Part shown: piece by piece, positions 50,860 to 61,229 of the stretch
How the letters are laid out: every line of letters starts with the position of its first letter
How positions within the stretch are numbered: position 1 is the stretch's first letter
Source: Aurantiochytrium sp. KH105
Lineage: Eukaryota; Sar; Bigyra; Thraustochytrida; Thraustochytriidae
Direction of reading: 5' to 3'
Assembly (NCBI GenBank): GCA_003116975.1
Contig: BGKB01000262.1
Span: 62,001-126,000 of the forward strand
DNA: 64,000 bases
The notes under the pieces: generated by a model
The model's input: only the letters and a program-made list of their open reading frames with translations
What the model was told of the DNA's origin: nothing
Databases searched by the model: none
Made by a program: the position numbers and the translations under genes

Positions 50860-52368
50860 TTACACGCCGCAGAGGTCGTCAAAGTCGCAAGGCCCGGCCT
50901 CGGCATCGAGTTGGGCCAAAAAGTCGTCAAGCCCGCACAAAGATTTTAGCGGTCCGCTTGCATTCGTGCAGAGACTCTCGGGCATCGGAACAACCGCCTC
51001 ATTGTGCAGAATTTGCACATAAAAGGAAGTTAACGGGTCTGCTGGACCATTGCCACTTGTGTCCTCACATCGCAAAAGCACCACAGCCACGTTGGCGGCA
51101 AAGGGACTCACACGACCTGAACGCCAATGGCGCGCAGCCACACGGAGCTCGTTAAGCTTGTCCCGCACCGTACCGGACGACGCGTTGCCCGCCACCTCGT
51201 ATGGCGAGTGGCCCTCGGGGTCGCGATACAGGCCCAACCGAGCCACCAGCGGGATGATCGTCTCCGCATGGCCAAATCGCAAAGTAGTGCGCCGCAACGC
51301 CATTGTGGCGTCCTTTTCAGATCCTGCCAACAAAGTTGCAATCTCCCGCGTGGTCTGCGAAATATCGTGCACCAATGGACAGGCCATCTCGTAATTGATC
51401 TGAAACCCGTACCCCTTGAGCCAGTAGCTCTCTACGTCATCCATGTATGCTAAAAGTTCCACATCACTTTGGTCCAATAGTCCACAAGCGGGCGTGTCGG
51501 CGTTCAGCGCCACCAAGTGCATCACACAGAGATCCCAAACCCCACGCACAACCATCTTCGTTCCCAAGTTCGCCATCCGCTCGTATAGTTCTGCATCTTT
51601 CTGTCGCACACGGCTCATGATGCGTGCAAAAACATCCGCATACACCATCTCCGCGACGCGTCCAAGCGGGCCAGTCTCCTCGAGCGTCTTGTTCTTCTTC
51701 ACCTCGGACGCATAGCGCGGACACGCTTTGTGAAATCTCAAGTGCCGGTCGTGCGCTTTCGTCTCGGATCGAATCGCTACGCTGACATTGGACCCAAAAG
51801 CCCCACGACAAAACGCAGCCGCACTTTGCAATGCTCTCGTGACTTGCGACGAACGCACATCGTGCCGCACAGGGTGATAGCCTCCTTTAAATAATGTAGA
51901 GTATTGAAACTGAAATCGGCGCCCCATGGCCTCGAGCTCCGCGTCGCCACTTTCTGTCAGCAGTCCGGCGTCCTCGTCACGAAACTCGAGATCCTCCTTG
52001 CCCAAAATGTCCGCCATCGCGCGTAACTTGCGCAAACTCTTTTCTGTTGGGTACCTCGTCCCGTGTCGCACGACCTTGTACACGTGAACGATCTCGCACT
52101 GCTGGTCTTGGCCCTCCTTTGTTTTAAAGACGCCGACCTCGGCGACGTCCGCCGCACAGCTCTCTGGTTCCTCTCCTGGATGCTCGGCGTCGAGGCGCGC
52201 CGCATACGGCGTCTTCGTACCAAGATGCCCCACCAGGTGCTCGGCACCCTGGACCATGAACATGTTGGTGCTCGTCTTGCTCTGCGCCGGCTGCGACCTC
52301 ACACAACAGAGTGAAGCTGCTGCGACCAGGACAGAAAAGGCGGTCGTACTCGCGGCGAGGCATCGCAT
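50860..52368 (-). CDS. MINPP-type histidine acid phosphatase, secretory
   Basis: A 502-residue product from the ATG at 52368. A signal peptide is clear (CLAASTTAFSVLVAAASLCC, likely cleavage after residue 25). The histidine-phosphatase signature VVRHGTRYP lies at residues 99-107 (His102 the phospho-acceptor). The proton-donor motif is HAE (367-369), the form used by multiple inositol polyphosphate phosphatases, where other acid phosphatases and phytases use HD. Several Cys suggest disulfides, and NVS and NAS sites could be glycosylated. Length and layout match MINPP1, which dephosphorylates inositol hexakis- and pentakisphosphate in the ER or outside the cell. No KDEL-like end is present (C-terminus DDLCGV), so secretion is possible. 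The ArfGAP gene's stop lies about 135 bp upstream, in the same orientation. Confidence 0.85.
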   Translation of the reverse strand: MRCLAASTTAFSVLVAAASLCCVRSQPAQSKTSTNMFMVQGAEHLVGHLGTKTPYAARLDAEHPGEEPESCAADVAEVGVFKTKEGQDQQCEIVHVYKVVRHGTRYPTEKSLRKLRAMADILGKEDLEFRDEDAGLLTESGDAELEAMGRRFQFQYSTLFKGGYHPVRHDVRSSQVTRALQSAAAFCRGAFGSNVSVAIRSETKAHDRHLRFHKACPRYASEVKKNKTLEETGPLGRVAEMVYADVFARIMSRVRQKDAELYERMANLGTKMVVRGVWDLCVMHLVALNADTPACGLLDQSDVELLAYMDDVESYWLKGYGFQINYEMACPLVHDISQTTREIATLLAGSEKDATMALRRTTLRFGHAETIIPLVARLGLYRDPEGHSPYEVAGNASSGTVRDKLNELRVAARHWRSGRVSPFAANVAVVLLRCEDTSGNGPADPLTSFYVQILHNEAVVPMPESLCTNASGPLKSLCGLDDFLAQLDAEAGPCDFDDLCGV

Positions 52369-52501
52369 CGTGGTCTCGTCTCGTCTCGTCTCGTCTCGTC
52401 ACGAAACCTTACGTCCGCGACCTTGAAGGGCGCCCAGCGCAAGAGGATATGCAACGCAGGAATCAACGGGTTGGTTAGTTGGTTAGATATAGAATGCTAG
52501 A

Positions 52502-55500
52502 TCATGCGGCGCCTGTTGGCACTGTCCCGGCGGTGGAGCCGCTTGCAAATATGGGCAGCAAATGTGTATGCTTGTGCGCGGCAGCAATGTCCGCGGGGGT
52601 TCTGCCGTCAACGTCGGGCTGGTTCACAAGATGACGAAACCCGTTTTGCAAGAGTATCTCGCACGAAGCCAAGTCACCCCGCGCAATAACATTGTGCAGC
52701 GCACTTGCGACATAAGGATCGTCACCAGAGCGCGCGAGTTTGTCTGCGGGGTGATGGATAATGTACTGAAGAAGAGTGGGCGCACTACCGCTCGCGCAGG
52801 CTGCCTCGAGGCCCTCGCAATTTACCTCGGATCCATCCTCGCCTCCAGTCCCGGCACCGCTTTCAGCCGTGGCGTCCTGCAGAAATGCCTTCCATACGTA
52901 TTTGGCCTGAATGAAGCGTTCCTTGACGCGCCGGGGAGCGTCTGGCTCCGGCTTGGCCCACTCCTCTTGTTCAGAGAGATGGGCTTCGAAAATAGAATTT
53001 ACAGCCTCATTTCCAAGAGCCTCGAGAACGGCCTTGGACGCATCCGTCCATGAATCGAGCGTCATCGACCGAACTTTCGAGACATGGACTCCCAAGGAGC
53101 GATGAATGCCTGAGCACTCGATGCAGACCAAGACGCCTAGGTTGATCGACGCCCAGTCCGGTTGAGCAGCACCGCAATCAGCGCACGTTGTGTTGGCCTC
53201 CTGAACCGCGAGAAGTTGAGGATCTGAGCAAAGCTGCCCAGCAGCAAATTTGGCCTTCGTCGCCTCCTCGGTTCCAGGGTCTGTGCTAACTTCAGATGTT
53301 CTGGACACCTGCGACTGCCCGCCAAAGTCGGTAATGAGCCGCTCCGTCGATGTGCGGATGGTGTCAATCCACTCGCGCATCGAGATCTCATTCTCAGCTT
53401 GCATCACATACGTTCGTCGATTCGGCGACAATATCTCAAAGCAAAAGCTCATGTCATTGGTCACTGCTGCGTCTGCCTCGCGGACCGTGGCGAACATGCA
53501 CTCGCAAATGAAAACAGGTTGATCGCACACGTCATAGTCCCGGATATAAAACAGCTTGCCTCCTTGCAGAACGAACCATCGACGTTTCCACGACTTGCGC
53601 ATCTTTGAGGAACGCTTTCGAAGATACCCTTCCTTCACCACGGGAGTTGATTTCGGTGGCGGCACGAATTCCTTTTCGTCCGCGTGTTGCGGGCCACCGC
53701 GCCCTCTTTTGCTTTCTCCGCGCCGGCGCAACCGACGCCGTCGTCCAACCCCACCTCGACCCTCACCATCATTGTCTTCGTCATTCTCATTCTCATTCTC
53801 GTCGTCGTCATCGTCGTCCAGGTCATCGTCCAAATCGTCATCGTCGTCCAAATCGTCATCATCGTCATCGTCGTCAACGACGACAAGATCATCGCCATCG
53901 TCGTTGCCAAAAAGTTCATTGCCAATCTCACCCTCATTAAGAACCTCTGTGTCGCCGCCATCTCCAGAACCCTCAGCCGTATTGCCACCTTTGCAAACCA
54001 TCGTTGTCTCATCTTTGTCAGCACCAGACTTTGCGGGGACCTCTTCAACGCGCTGCTTCTTCTCTTCGCCATGACATGAATTCGGACTTGCATTAAGCTC
54101 ATGGGCAAGCTCGCCGACGCTACCTCGCCCACGGCTTCGCCGTTTGCCAGCATGGGCAGCGTCTTGTGCGACTTGCTGGTGCGTGAGCTCTTGCTGAGCA
54201 GAGGCTGCCGATCTTCCGGGCGGCCGGTGCTGCGGTGGCATTGGACGCCGTCGTGGCTGCGGGCGCGATGCACCCACAGCGCCACTTTCGTGCTTCGAAG
54301 ATCTCTTTTTAAGCGCCCACGTCTTGATACGGTCTTTCAGAAAGGTCGAGCGCACCCTTCCGTGCTGCGCCTTCGGAGCATGTGCAAGCTGCGCGCTGCT
54401 CTTGTGCCGCGTGTACATGGAGTTTGACCGCGCGCGAGGCTCAAACTTGGTGGACGCACTTGATGAAGGCAGCTGCCGGCGGGAGGCCGTCGCCGCACCG
54501 GGCGGTGGAGATGCCGCATTCGACAGCTCCATTGACTTGAGCGCAGCAAGCAAGGGGCCGTGCGGAGTCGTCGAAGATAACGGGCGCTCTTGAATCCACA
54601 ACCCCCGATCGACTAACTCTTTAAGGCCCACGCGATATACACGTTGCAAATCCTTGGCCAGCGTTCCCAGGGCAACACTCGGCTGGTACTCAATGTTAAA
54701 AGCTTCGGATATCGTGGGGTCATACGGCCCGTTCACAATAACCCGCGACTTATTGTCGAGCAAACACCGAACCGACGCTGGCTGGCGCGAAGTGCTAGGT
54801 TCAAAGTCAATCAGATGAAGAGAGCTTGCAAGATGTGCAGGAATGAGGTTTTCCATCTTCGAGGGATCTAGAACATGTGGAGTGTCATCTTCAACGTCTT
54901 TGCTACCGCCGAAGCCGCTGCCGCCCCCACCACCGCCACTCGCAGAGGAGCCAGTAGCCGCAGCAGCGGCGGCGGCAGCAACCCCGCTTCGAATGTCGCT
55001 CAACGGCGTCTCTTGGTTCAGGTGCGGGAACGCAAGGTTGAGCCATAGATCTGAGCGTAAAAACTTCGTGTACTCGTCTGCGCGTAAAATGTCGACGACT
55101 TCTCGCAGCGCAAGATCAAAAAAGGAGCGCGAGATGCTCGACGCCTTTGCCTTGGTCGCCTCAAAGGCTGTACGCAATTGCTCAACGCGCGAGGAACTTA
55201 ATTGTAAATCAAGTTCGCCATTGACATACTTTTGCATGATCGCTGCCGCCCGCTCACGCCGACTAAATTTATCCTCCAGCGTCCGATACCGTTCTGCGTC
55301 GAGCCAAAAGGAAATGTGCGTCACTCTGCCTTCGCGAATCAAGTATCGCAAAAAGCTGATGAGCATGTTTGGCGTATGCAGAATTTCCGAGAGCGCAGGA
55401 GACTTTTTCAGCAGCACGAAGCTATCGAGCGCACGGAGTCTCCGACCTTCGTCAGACATGGATCGAGAGTGTTTCTGCAGAGCGCCTGCCGGGGTTATGG

Positions 55501-57400
55501 AGTCCGGACTCGCACTGCCACCTGCCCCGTTTGCCGTCGAGCCGTCTTTGCTCTCTTGACTCTTGGCTATGCCACCGCTCAGAGAGTGTCCGTGATTCTT
55601 GAACGCCATGCGGCGCAGCAATTCGACGGAATTTGGCGAAGCAGATTGTGATCGCGCATGTAAATTTGCGCTGGACGGCTGTCTTGAAGCGAGTCCGAGT
55701 CCTGGCGCATGGCCGGTGCCTCGCGACTCATTCGCTCTGCGATGCGAATCATGCGCTGGCTCTCCCACAAACGGCGCGGCGCTTGCAGCTCTCGGCCTCG
55801 CTCGCATATCGCTTCCTGCATCAGACACGTCATTGAGATCCGTGCCACCGAGAAGGCTTTCGGCAACTGTGGACCGTAGGCGAACGGATCGGCAGAGCTT
55901 GCGATTGAGTTCAAATCGAATCTGAACAAAGGCAGACTCGCACTGCTGAAGGTATGCATGCGTTGACGGAAACGTATTTTGTTGCCGTCGCAAGGCTGGG
56001 AGATGGCGGATAATGCGTTCATAGTTTTGATGAATGCTGGTTTGCACGGCGAAGAGTCCGCGTACGATGCTCTCAGCCAACTCGTTCTGCTTTTTAATGC
56101 GCACTCGGTTGATCTGACTCACCAAATCAAAGCGTGTCAGCTCGTACTGCTCGTACGCTAGAAGCGCGTCACTTTCGCGCATCGCCAGGTTGATGCTGAA
56201 TTGATTGTGCTGCTGCACGCTCTTGTGTCTGACAGGGCGTTTCACGTTAAGAAAAGATGTGAGCGCAGACTGGTACTCGGCGAACGACTTTTGGTTTGCC
56301 TTGAACCGGCTGTGCACGAGAGCGAGCTCATTTTTGGCATAGTTCTCGATCCCCTCCGCGAAGGCCGTCTCAAGCACGCGAATCGAGTTTTCTCGGGCAT
56401 TTGCCATGCCGAGAAGTATTTCTCCAAAAATGCCCGCAGACGTTCCGAAAAAATCCTCATCTTGTGAAACAGTCTTGCACGCTTTCAACGCCGCAGCAAA
56501 CGCTCGCTCGCCGTCTTGGAGGTCCCGAGCGCGCTTTTGCCACTTGCGAGAAGCATCGAGGACTTGTTCGATGTTGTGCTCGAGTACGTCGCACTCTTCT
56601 ACTACGGTCCAGACCTGCGCTTTAAAGCGCGGAGAGTCTTCCTCGAAACGAAGCACCGATATTTCAAACTTTGCGTCCTCATCCTCTTCCCCCGCCTTCC
56701 CGCTGCTGACAAGAGCTTCATCGTCATTTTCGCCCTCGCTCTCCAGTCCCTCGTCGGTTTCGATCTCTGCGGTAGATTTATTGCGACTCAAGCTTTGTTC
56801 ATCGCTTTCAGCGTCGGGATTGATGCTTCGATTGGAAGATGCTGTCTCTGTCTTCGTGGGCGCGCTCGTGGCAGATTGTGACGTCTGATTCGCCTTTGCG
56901 GCGGCACCGTTGGCTGGCTTGGAGCTCACATCTCCGTTTGCAAAGCGTCTGTCGCTGTTGCCCCTGTCCAGAGCCAAGCTTGCAAGAGATGCACCATTGC
57001 TTCCCAGAGGACTACGTGCATGCAACTGGCTCGGTCGTTGAAGATCTTCATGCCAAACATCTGGTGAGGAGGATGCACCAATGACGCTGCTGGAGGCTGA
57101 TCTTTGTGGCGCCGACGGCCTCCCTAGACCATCTTTCGAGTTGGCCCGGGCTCTCCTTGCAGATGCGTTCACGCTTAAACCCTTGGGTTTTCCGGAAGGC
57201 GTATCAGCCCAGTCCATGACTTTCGAGCATGCCTTGAGAAGAGATTCGAGTTCGGCAATTTTCTTGTCCTTGGCCTGCATGGACGATACTTGCGTCCTGA
57301 GATTGTCGACCTGACGACGGAGCGCATTGATGAGCACATCTTTTTCGTCAGCGTCGAGCTTGGACCCGCAGGTCTCGCAGGTCGCCTTGCTCACAGACAT
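52502..57400 (-). CDS. BAR-RGS-PH-ArfGAP-ankyrin multidomain protein
   Basis: A 1,632-residue product from a good ATG at 57400. The N-terminus has a CxxC (CETCG) and a short coiled coil. Residues about 243-500 fit a BAR domain of the ACAP/APPL kind. Residues about 657-785 fit an RGS domain (LISFLRYLIREGRVTHISF; ends DEYTKFLRSDLW). Residues about 1160-1213 are a long Asp run with Glu-Asn dipeptides. A PH domain covers about 1253-1360 (VVKEGYLRKRSSK; KRRWFVLQ). An ArfGAP zinc finger covers about 1390-1510 (CADC, 16 residues, CIEC; then SGIHRSLGVHVS with the arginine finger). Ankyrin-like repeats end the protein. ACAP proteins (BAR-PH-ArfGAP-ANK) switch off Arf GTPases on curved membranes. The added RGS domain would link this to G-alpha signalling or membrane binding. 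All four zinc Cys and the catalytic Arg are present, so it is expected to be active. Confidence 0.85.
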   Translation of the reverse strand: MSVSKATCETCGSKLDADEKDVLINALRRQVDNLRTQVSSMQAKDKKIAELESLLKACSKVMDWADTPSGKPKGLSVNASARRARANSKDGLGRPSAPQRSASSSVIGASSSPDVWHEDLQRPSQLHARSPLGSNGASLASLALDRGNSDRRFANGDVSSKPANGAAAKANQTSQSATSAPTKTETASSNRSINPDAESDEQSLSRNKSTAEIETDEGLESEGENDDEALVSSGKAGEEDEDAKFEISVLRFEEDSPRFKAQVWTVVEECDVLEHNIEQVLDASRKWQKRARDLQDGERAFAAALKACKTVSQDEDFFGTSAGIFGEILLGMANARENSIRVLETAFAEGIENYAKNELALVHSRFKANQKSFAEYQSALTSFLNVKRPVRHKSVQQHNQFSINLAMRESDALLAYEQYELTRFDLVSQINRVRIKKQNELAESIVRGLFAVQTSIHQNYERIIRHLPALRRQQNTFPSTHAYLQQCESAFVQIRFELNRKLCRSVRLRSTVAESLLGGTDLNDVSDAGSDMRARPRAASAAPFVGEPAHDSHRRANESRGTGHAPGLGLASRQPSSANLHARSQSASPNSVELLRRMAFKNHGHSLSGGIAKSQESKDGSTANGAGGSASPDSITPAGALQKHSRSMSDEGRRLRALDSFVLLKKSPALSEILHTPNMLISFLRYLIREGRVTHISFWLDAERYRTLEDKFSRRERAAAIMQKYVNGELDLQLSSSRVEQLRTAFEATKAKASSISRSFFDLALREVVDILRADEYTKFLRSDLWLNLAFPHLNQETPLSDIRSGVAAAAAAAATGSSASGGGGGGSGFGGSKDVEDDTPHVLDPSKMENLIPAHLASSLHLIDFEPSTSRQPASVRCLLDNKSRVIVNGPYDPTISEAFNIEYQPSVALGTLAKDLQRVYRVGLKELVDRGLWIQERPLSSTTPHGPLLAALKSMELSNAASPPPGAATASRRQLPSSSASTKFEPRARSNSMYTRHKSSAQLAHAPKAQHGRVRSTFLKDRIKTWALKKRSSKHESGAVGASRPQPRRRPMPPQHRPPGRSAASAQQELTHQQVAQDAAHAGKRRSRGRGSVGELAHELNASPNSCHGEEKKQRVEEVPAKSGADKDETTMVCKGGNTAEGSGDGGDTEVLNEGEIGNELFGNDDGDDLVVVDDDDDDDDLDDDDDLDDDLDDDDDDENENENDEDNDGEGRGGVGRRRRLRRRGESKRGRGGPQHADEKEFVPPPKSTPVVKEGYLRKRSSKMRKSWKRRWFVLQGGKLFYIRDYDVCDQPVFICECMFATVREADAAVTNDMSFCFEILSPNRRTYVMQAENEISMREWIDTIRTSTERLITDFGGQSQVSRTSEVSTDPGTEEATKAKFAAGQLCSDPQLLAVQEANTTCADCGAAQPDWASINLGVLVCIECSGIHRSLGVHVSKVRSMTLDSWTDASKAVLEALGNEAVNSIFEAHLSEQEEWAKPEPDAPRRVKERFIQAKYVWKAFLQDATAESGAGTGGEDGSEVNCEGLEAACASGSAPTLLQYIIHHPADKLARSGDDPYVASALHNVIARGDLASCEILLQNGFRHLVNQPDVDGRTPADIAAAHKHTHLLPIFASGSTAGTVPTGAA

Positions 57401-58799
57401 GGCAAATTCCCTTGAATAGAAGAAGAAAGTCTTCGCGGCACGGATTTCCCGTCACACTTTTCCCGGAGAGGTTGCCTTGGCAGGTCAAGGTGATCTTTAC
57501 GTGGCTTGCTACGTTAGGATGAAATCAAGGCCGACTGTCTTTGTACGTACGTTGCGTAAAGCTACGTCGAGGACAAACCAAGTCCTTGCCTTTGTACGTC
57601 GTATAGCACCGTCAAGACAGAATGTATGGTATGGTCTCTTGCCTTCGTAGCGCAAGACAGAGTATAGGTTCTCTTGCTTTGCTACGTCGCGGAGCTACGT
57701 CGGATCAGAATGAAAAGTGTTCCGCTTTCGCGCGTTGCGTCACACAAAAGAGGCTCACGCGAAAGATTGATGCTGTATGCGTACTCGAGACGCGCAAGAC
57801 CTGGCGCGCACAACCAGGCGCGCAGCGCGCCGCAGCGCGCTGTGTTACCTTTCCCTGTTTGTGGATTGGCGTCCCGGCCCGTACGCGCTAGCCCCTACAG
57901 TTGAAGCGAACGAGACGAGGTCCGCCTCGCGCATGGACCTGACTCGTTCATCTGCCCCTCCTCCTCAACACTTCTTCATTCTCTCTCTCTCTCTCTCTCT
58001 CTCGCTCTCTCTACGTGGTGATCATAGAAACAAAAGAATGTTCGACGTTTCTTTCACGCCCTAGGTGGTGCCTTCCTTCTTGCTCAGCACACATCTGCAA
58101 TTCGCGCTTATCGTCGAGCAGAGGAACCGACAGTCAGCTACAGATCGTTGGGGGGAAATGTCGTAAAGTCAGGCTCTGATCGCCTCCATTCAACCGATGC
58201 CTTGGCTCTTTTTTCTTCTTTCTCTTTTTAGCGCAAAGCATACCATTCATCTGCGTCTGGCTCCGAAGCCTCCCTCCGTTTGTACGTGCTGTCGCAGACA
58301 GCACTCGTGGCCGTTCGCGTCGACTGTCCGGAAACGCCACCATCTCCGCGCTTCCTTTCCTCTGTCCCTCCAGCCGTCGAAGCCGGCAAGCAAGCTAGGA
58401 CCAGCACGCTCGCAACTCGCAGTCAGGTCTCCCGATAAAAGCAAGCCAGCAATTCTAAAAGCAAGCAAGCAAACAAGCGAGCAAGAGCGGGCCTCGTTTT
58501 ACTTGCTCATCACGGCCACTCCTCTGCTCAGCCCACCAGCACTGCTCGTTCTGCGTCGCTCGCGCAGACTCCCGCCCTCGCCTCCTCCGCCAGCGGCCTT
58601 CAATCCGGCTCTGTCGCGCAGACGCTCGCCGCCCCCAGGCGGACCTTCCCCGCGTCCGGCCAGGCGGTCTCTCTCGCTCTCGAAGCGTCCCATCCGTCCC
58701 ATCGACGCCTCCGCGGCCCAGCTCCCGCGCAACGCTTTTTCGGCTCTGCGCAACGCTTTCTGCAAGCGCAAATTGCGTTGCGCGCCCTTGCCGGCGAAG
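57401..58799. other. Intergenic region upstream of the ArfGAP gene
   Basis: About 1.4 kb. The left part has several TACGTCG-like repeats (57,540-57,700) near the ArfGAP promoter. A CT tract lies at 57981-58012. The right part turns GC-rich. No supportable gene. Confidence 0.5.
57981..58012 (+). repeat. (CT)n tract
   Basis: About 32 bp of CT with one interruption. Confidence 0.9.
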
Positions 58800-59470
58800 A
58801 GATAACGTATGGTTAGTTCATCGGCAGGTATACCGTTGAAATGAACTTTGGTCTCATTTTCAGTGTGGAGCTTGCTTAGATCTACTGGGACGATGTCCTG
58901 GTTGGCCTTGAGACAGTCCCTGAGCAATCGATTGTGACTTCGATAGGCTCGATGCCTGAGGGATGTTTTGTAAGACTTGCTTCATGATCTTGCAAGGGTA
59001 CACTCGAATTGAAAGAATCTTGGTCTTTTTGCCGACCAGACTTTTGACATACTGGAGAGTAGCAAAGAAAAATGCTGCAGTTATAGGGTCTCTTTTGGGA
59101 TCATGAGATTCGGATTGATTCTGATGTGGTGGCGCCTCGCCCTTTGAAAGCGCGTCGACGACTGTTTTGAGATCAGAAAGTCTTACCGGTATGGCGTTCA
59201 TCTGTAGCTGTGGTCTCCGCGGAGGCTGAAAAAGTGAGAGTATCTTAAATCTCGCCTCCAGGACCTTCTCACCCAAACCCCTCGTGGCGTTTTTGAGGTC
59301 GAACTCGAAGATGCAATGGCCTCCTTTGACGAGCTCACTATATGATGGAAAAGCCTGGACGTAGTCACATCCAAGCGGTCGACTAGCAATGTTACCTCTT
59401 CTTGGTTGGCTGCCGATCTACCGAAGGATTGATAACGACGTAGTTCCCCGTGAAGCAACTCTCTCGGCTC
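58800..59470 (-). CDS. Possible unrecognised minus-strand gene, spliced or decayed
   Basis: Two minus-strand frames read like protein. One runs from about 59,370 to 58,870 (includes AFPSYSELVKGGHCIFEFDL and ATLQYVKSLVGKKTKILSI). Another runs from about 58,960 to 58,790 (DIVPVDLSKLHTENETKVHF, then GIPADELTIRYLFAGKG). They overlap in different frames, so an intron or a frameshift would be needed to join them. No upstream start was found before the Translin-TRAX gene's 5' end. No domain is recognised. This could be a small host gene with introns, or a remnant. Confidence 0.3.
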
Positions 59471-59636
59471 AGGCCTAAAAGTATGTAAGAACCTCAGGTG
59501 CTGCCGTTCTCCCAGTCCGCAAGTAAGAGGAAAATGTAACCTGTATCGAGGAAAGGAGTGGTGGGCGCCGCCGCTGTCGCCGCTGTCGCTGCTGTCGCTG
59601 CTGTCGCGGCAGATCCGAGCGGGCGAGCGGACGTGC

Positions 59637-61229
59637 ATGCTGGCGCGGGCGCTCGCGCGGGACGCAGGGAGGAGGAGGGACTGGAGGACCGCGGGCGGGC
59701 TGCTGTCGCGGAGGTCGCTCGCGAGCGCGCTCGACAAGATGCAGCAGGACCGCGGCCAGGAGGGCGACAGCGGCATGCCTGCGGCCAAGAGGGCGAAAAC
59801 CGAGACAGAAACGGAGACCGAGGCCGAGACCGAGGCCGCGAAGAAGATGACGCCGCCTGTGCCTGCGAGGCCCAGCCCCGTTATGCTCGCGGACGCAGCT
59901 TCAGAGTCGAACCTCGCGGCGTTCGCGACGAGCATGCAGACTATTCGCGCTTCGCTCGTTGCCCAGGGTGAGGCACGGGACCGCGCCCGAGTACCCTGCC
60001 GGGAGCTGCGATCTCTGGTGGAATCTGGGCTCAGGAAAGCTCACGAAGGAAAGATCGACTCGCCCTCGTCCACGATGGACCAGGACGAAGGCGAGTCCGC
60101 CAGCAGCAAACACAAGGTGCTTGTCAAGGATCTTTTGGAGGTATGTTCACCGTCTGTGCGCAACCAGGGCCACGTTAGCATGTGTCTTTCCGCGTACGTG
60201 GCGTTTGAATGTTTTTGCCACTTTGTGAACACGGGCGTGCTGCTGCAGCGGCGCACTTTTCCTGAGCTGACCAGCACAGAGTATCTCATGGGCACCCTGC
60301 GCTTCGCTGACGAGCTGGAGACCTATGCCATCGGAAGGGGCATGAGTCGAGACATTGTGTCTGTCTCGGTATGCAGCCAAATGGTGAAAGCCATGAACGC
60401 GGCCTTTATTCAATTCAACCTTCGAAACGGTCCGCTTCGACGCCGCTACGATTCGCTCAAGTATCGTGTTCGCAAGATGGAAGACATTCTCTATGAGCTC
60501 AGCTTGATCTGTTCCGATGTGGAAGTCGCCTCCATTCGCGAGCATGAGCAGCTGACGTCCGAGACCTTGCTGGACATGGAGGAATTCGGCACCATGGTGA
60601 AGGAAATTGACGAACACACAGAGGAGCGGGAAAAGGTCATTACCACGTCGCGGGGCCCTCAAAAAGACAGCAAGAAGGCAATCTACGCACTGCATCGCGA
60701 GAACTGGGGCGAGGCGCGAAAGCTGCTGACGGCTTGCGAAGAAACATTCAATACCTTCGTAGCCACAACCAAGATCCCTCGCGACGAGCTTCATGCCGGC
60801 AGCTTTGGCAACGCACTCGAAGAGTACGCAGAGGCCCGGATCTTCGAAGAGTGGCGCGTGCACAAAGGTTCTTTGCTGACTTTGGAAGCGATGCGTGAGC
60901 AAGTGGACATCCAGGAGCGCGACTATCTTGGCGGTATTGTTGACTTTACGGGCGAGATTGGTCGTTACGGTGTTGTACGAGCGACGGCGCGCGACGAGGA
61001 TACAGTGAAGCAAGTTCTAGCCACCATGCTGATCATCAAGGACTACGCGATCGACTTTCAGGAAATTGCTGATCCCAAGATGGTGAAAAAGCTTGAAGCC
61101 GTCTTTAACAATGAGCGCAAAATGCGAAACACACTGTATGAACTTACGCTGCTCAAGCACTCCAAGCGTAAGACCTTGGACCTCGACAGCACTCGCAACA
61201 TGGAACCTTCCACTTCTGCTGAGGACTAA
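59637..61229 (+). CDS. Translin-TRAX fusion protein
   Basis: A 530-residue product in one frame, starting at the ATG at 59637 (Arg/Ala-rich, presequence-like) or, alternatively, at the ATG for MQQDRGQEGD 34 codons later; a basic patch (AKRAKTE) resembles an NLS. Residues about 90-300 match Translin, strongest at 260-290 (FNLRNGPLRRRYDSLKYRVR) and at EYLMGTLRFADELETYAI (215 on). Residues about 310-510 match TRAX, with EEYAEARIF (Glu396 and Glu399) and DYLGGIVDFTGEIGR (Asp436 and Glu440), the spacing of the four acids of the TRAX RNase site. The first half lacks those acids, as Translin does. Translin and TRAX normally come from separate genes and assemble as C3PO, an RNase acting on small RNAs and tRNA precursors. 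Here both halves are in one chain. Confidence 0.8.
   Translation: MLARALARDAGRRRDWRTAGGLLSRRSLASALDKMQQDRGQEGDSGMPAAKRAKTETETETEAETEAAKKMTPPVPARPSPVMLADAASESNLAAFATSMQTIRASLVAQGEARDRARVPCRELRSLVESGLRKAHEGKIDSPSSTMDQDEGESASSKHKVLVKDLLEVCSPSVRNQGHVSMCLSAYVAFECFCHFVNTGVLLQRRTFPELTSTEYLMGTLRFADELETYAIGRGMSRDIVSVSVCSQMVKAMNAAFIQFNLRNGPLRRRYDSLKYRVRKMEDILYELSLICSDVEVASIREHEQLTSETLLDMEEFGTMVKEIDEHTEEREKVITTSRGPQKDSKKAIYALHRENWGEARKLLTACEETFNTFVATTKIPRDELHAGSFGNALEEYAEARIFEEWRVHKGSLLTLEAMREQVDIQERDYLGGIVDFTGEIGRYGVVRATARDEDTVKQVLATMLIIKDYAIDFQEIADPKMVKKLEAVFNNERKMRNTLYELTLLKHSKRKTLDLDSTRNMEPSTSAED

Noticed and set aside
59198-59935. 245-codon minus-strand frame over the 5' part of the Translin-TRAX gene
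   Set aside because: Ser/Ala/Val-rich mirror of the Glu/Thr/Ala-coding stretch on the plus strand; no start context or domain.
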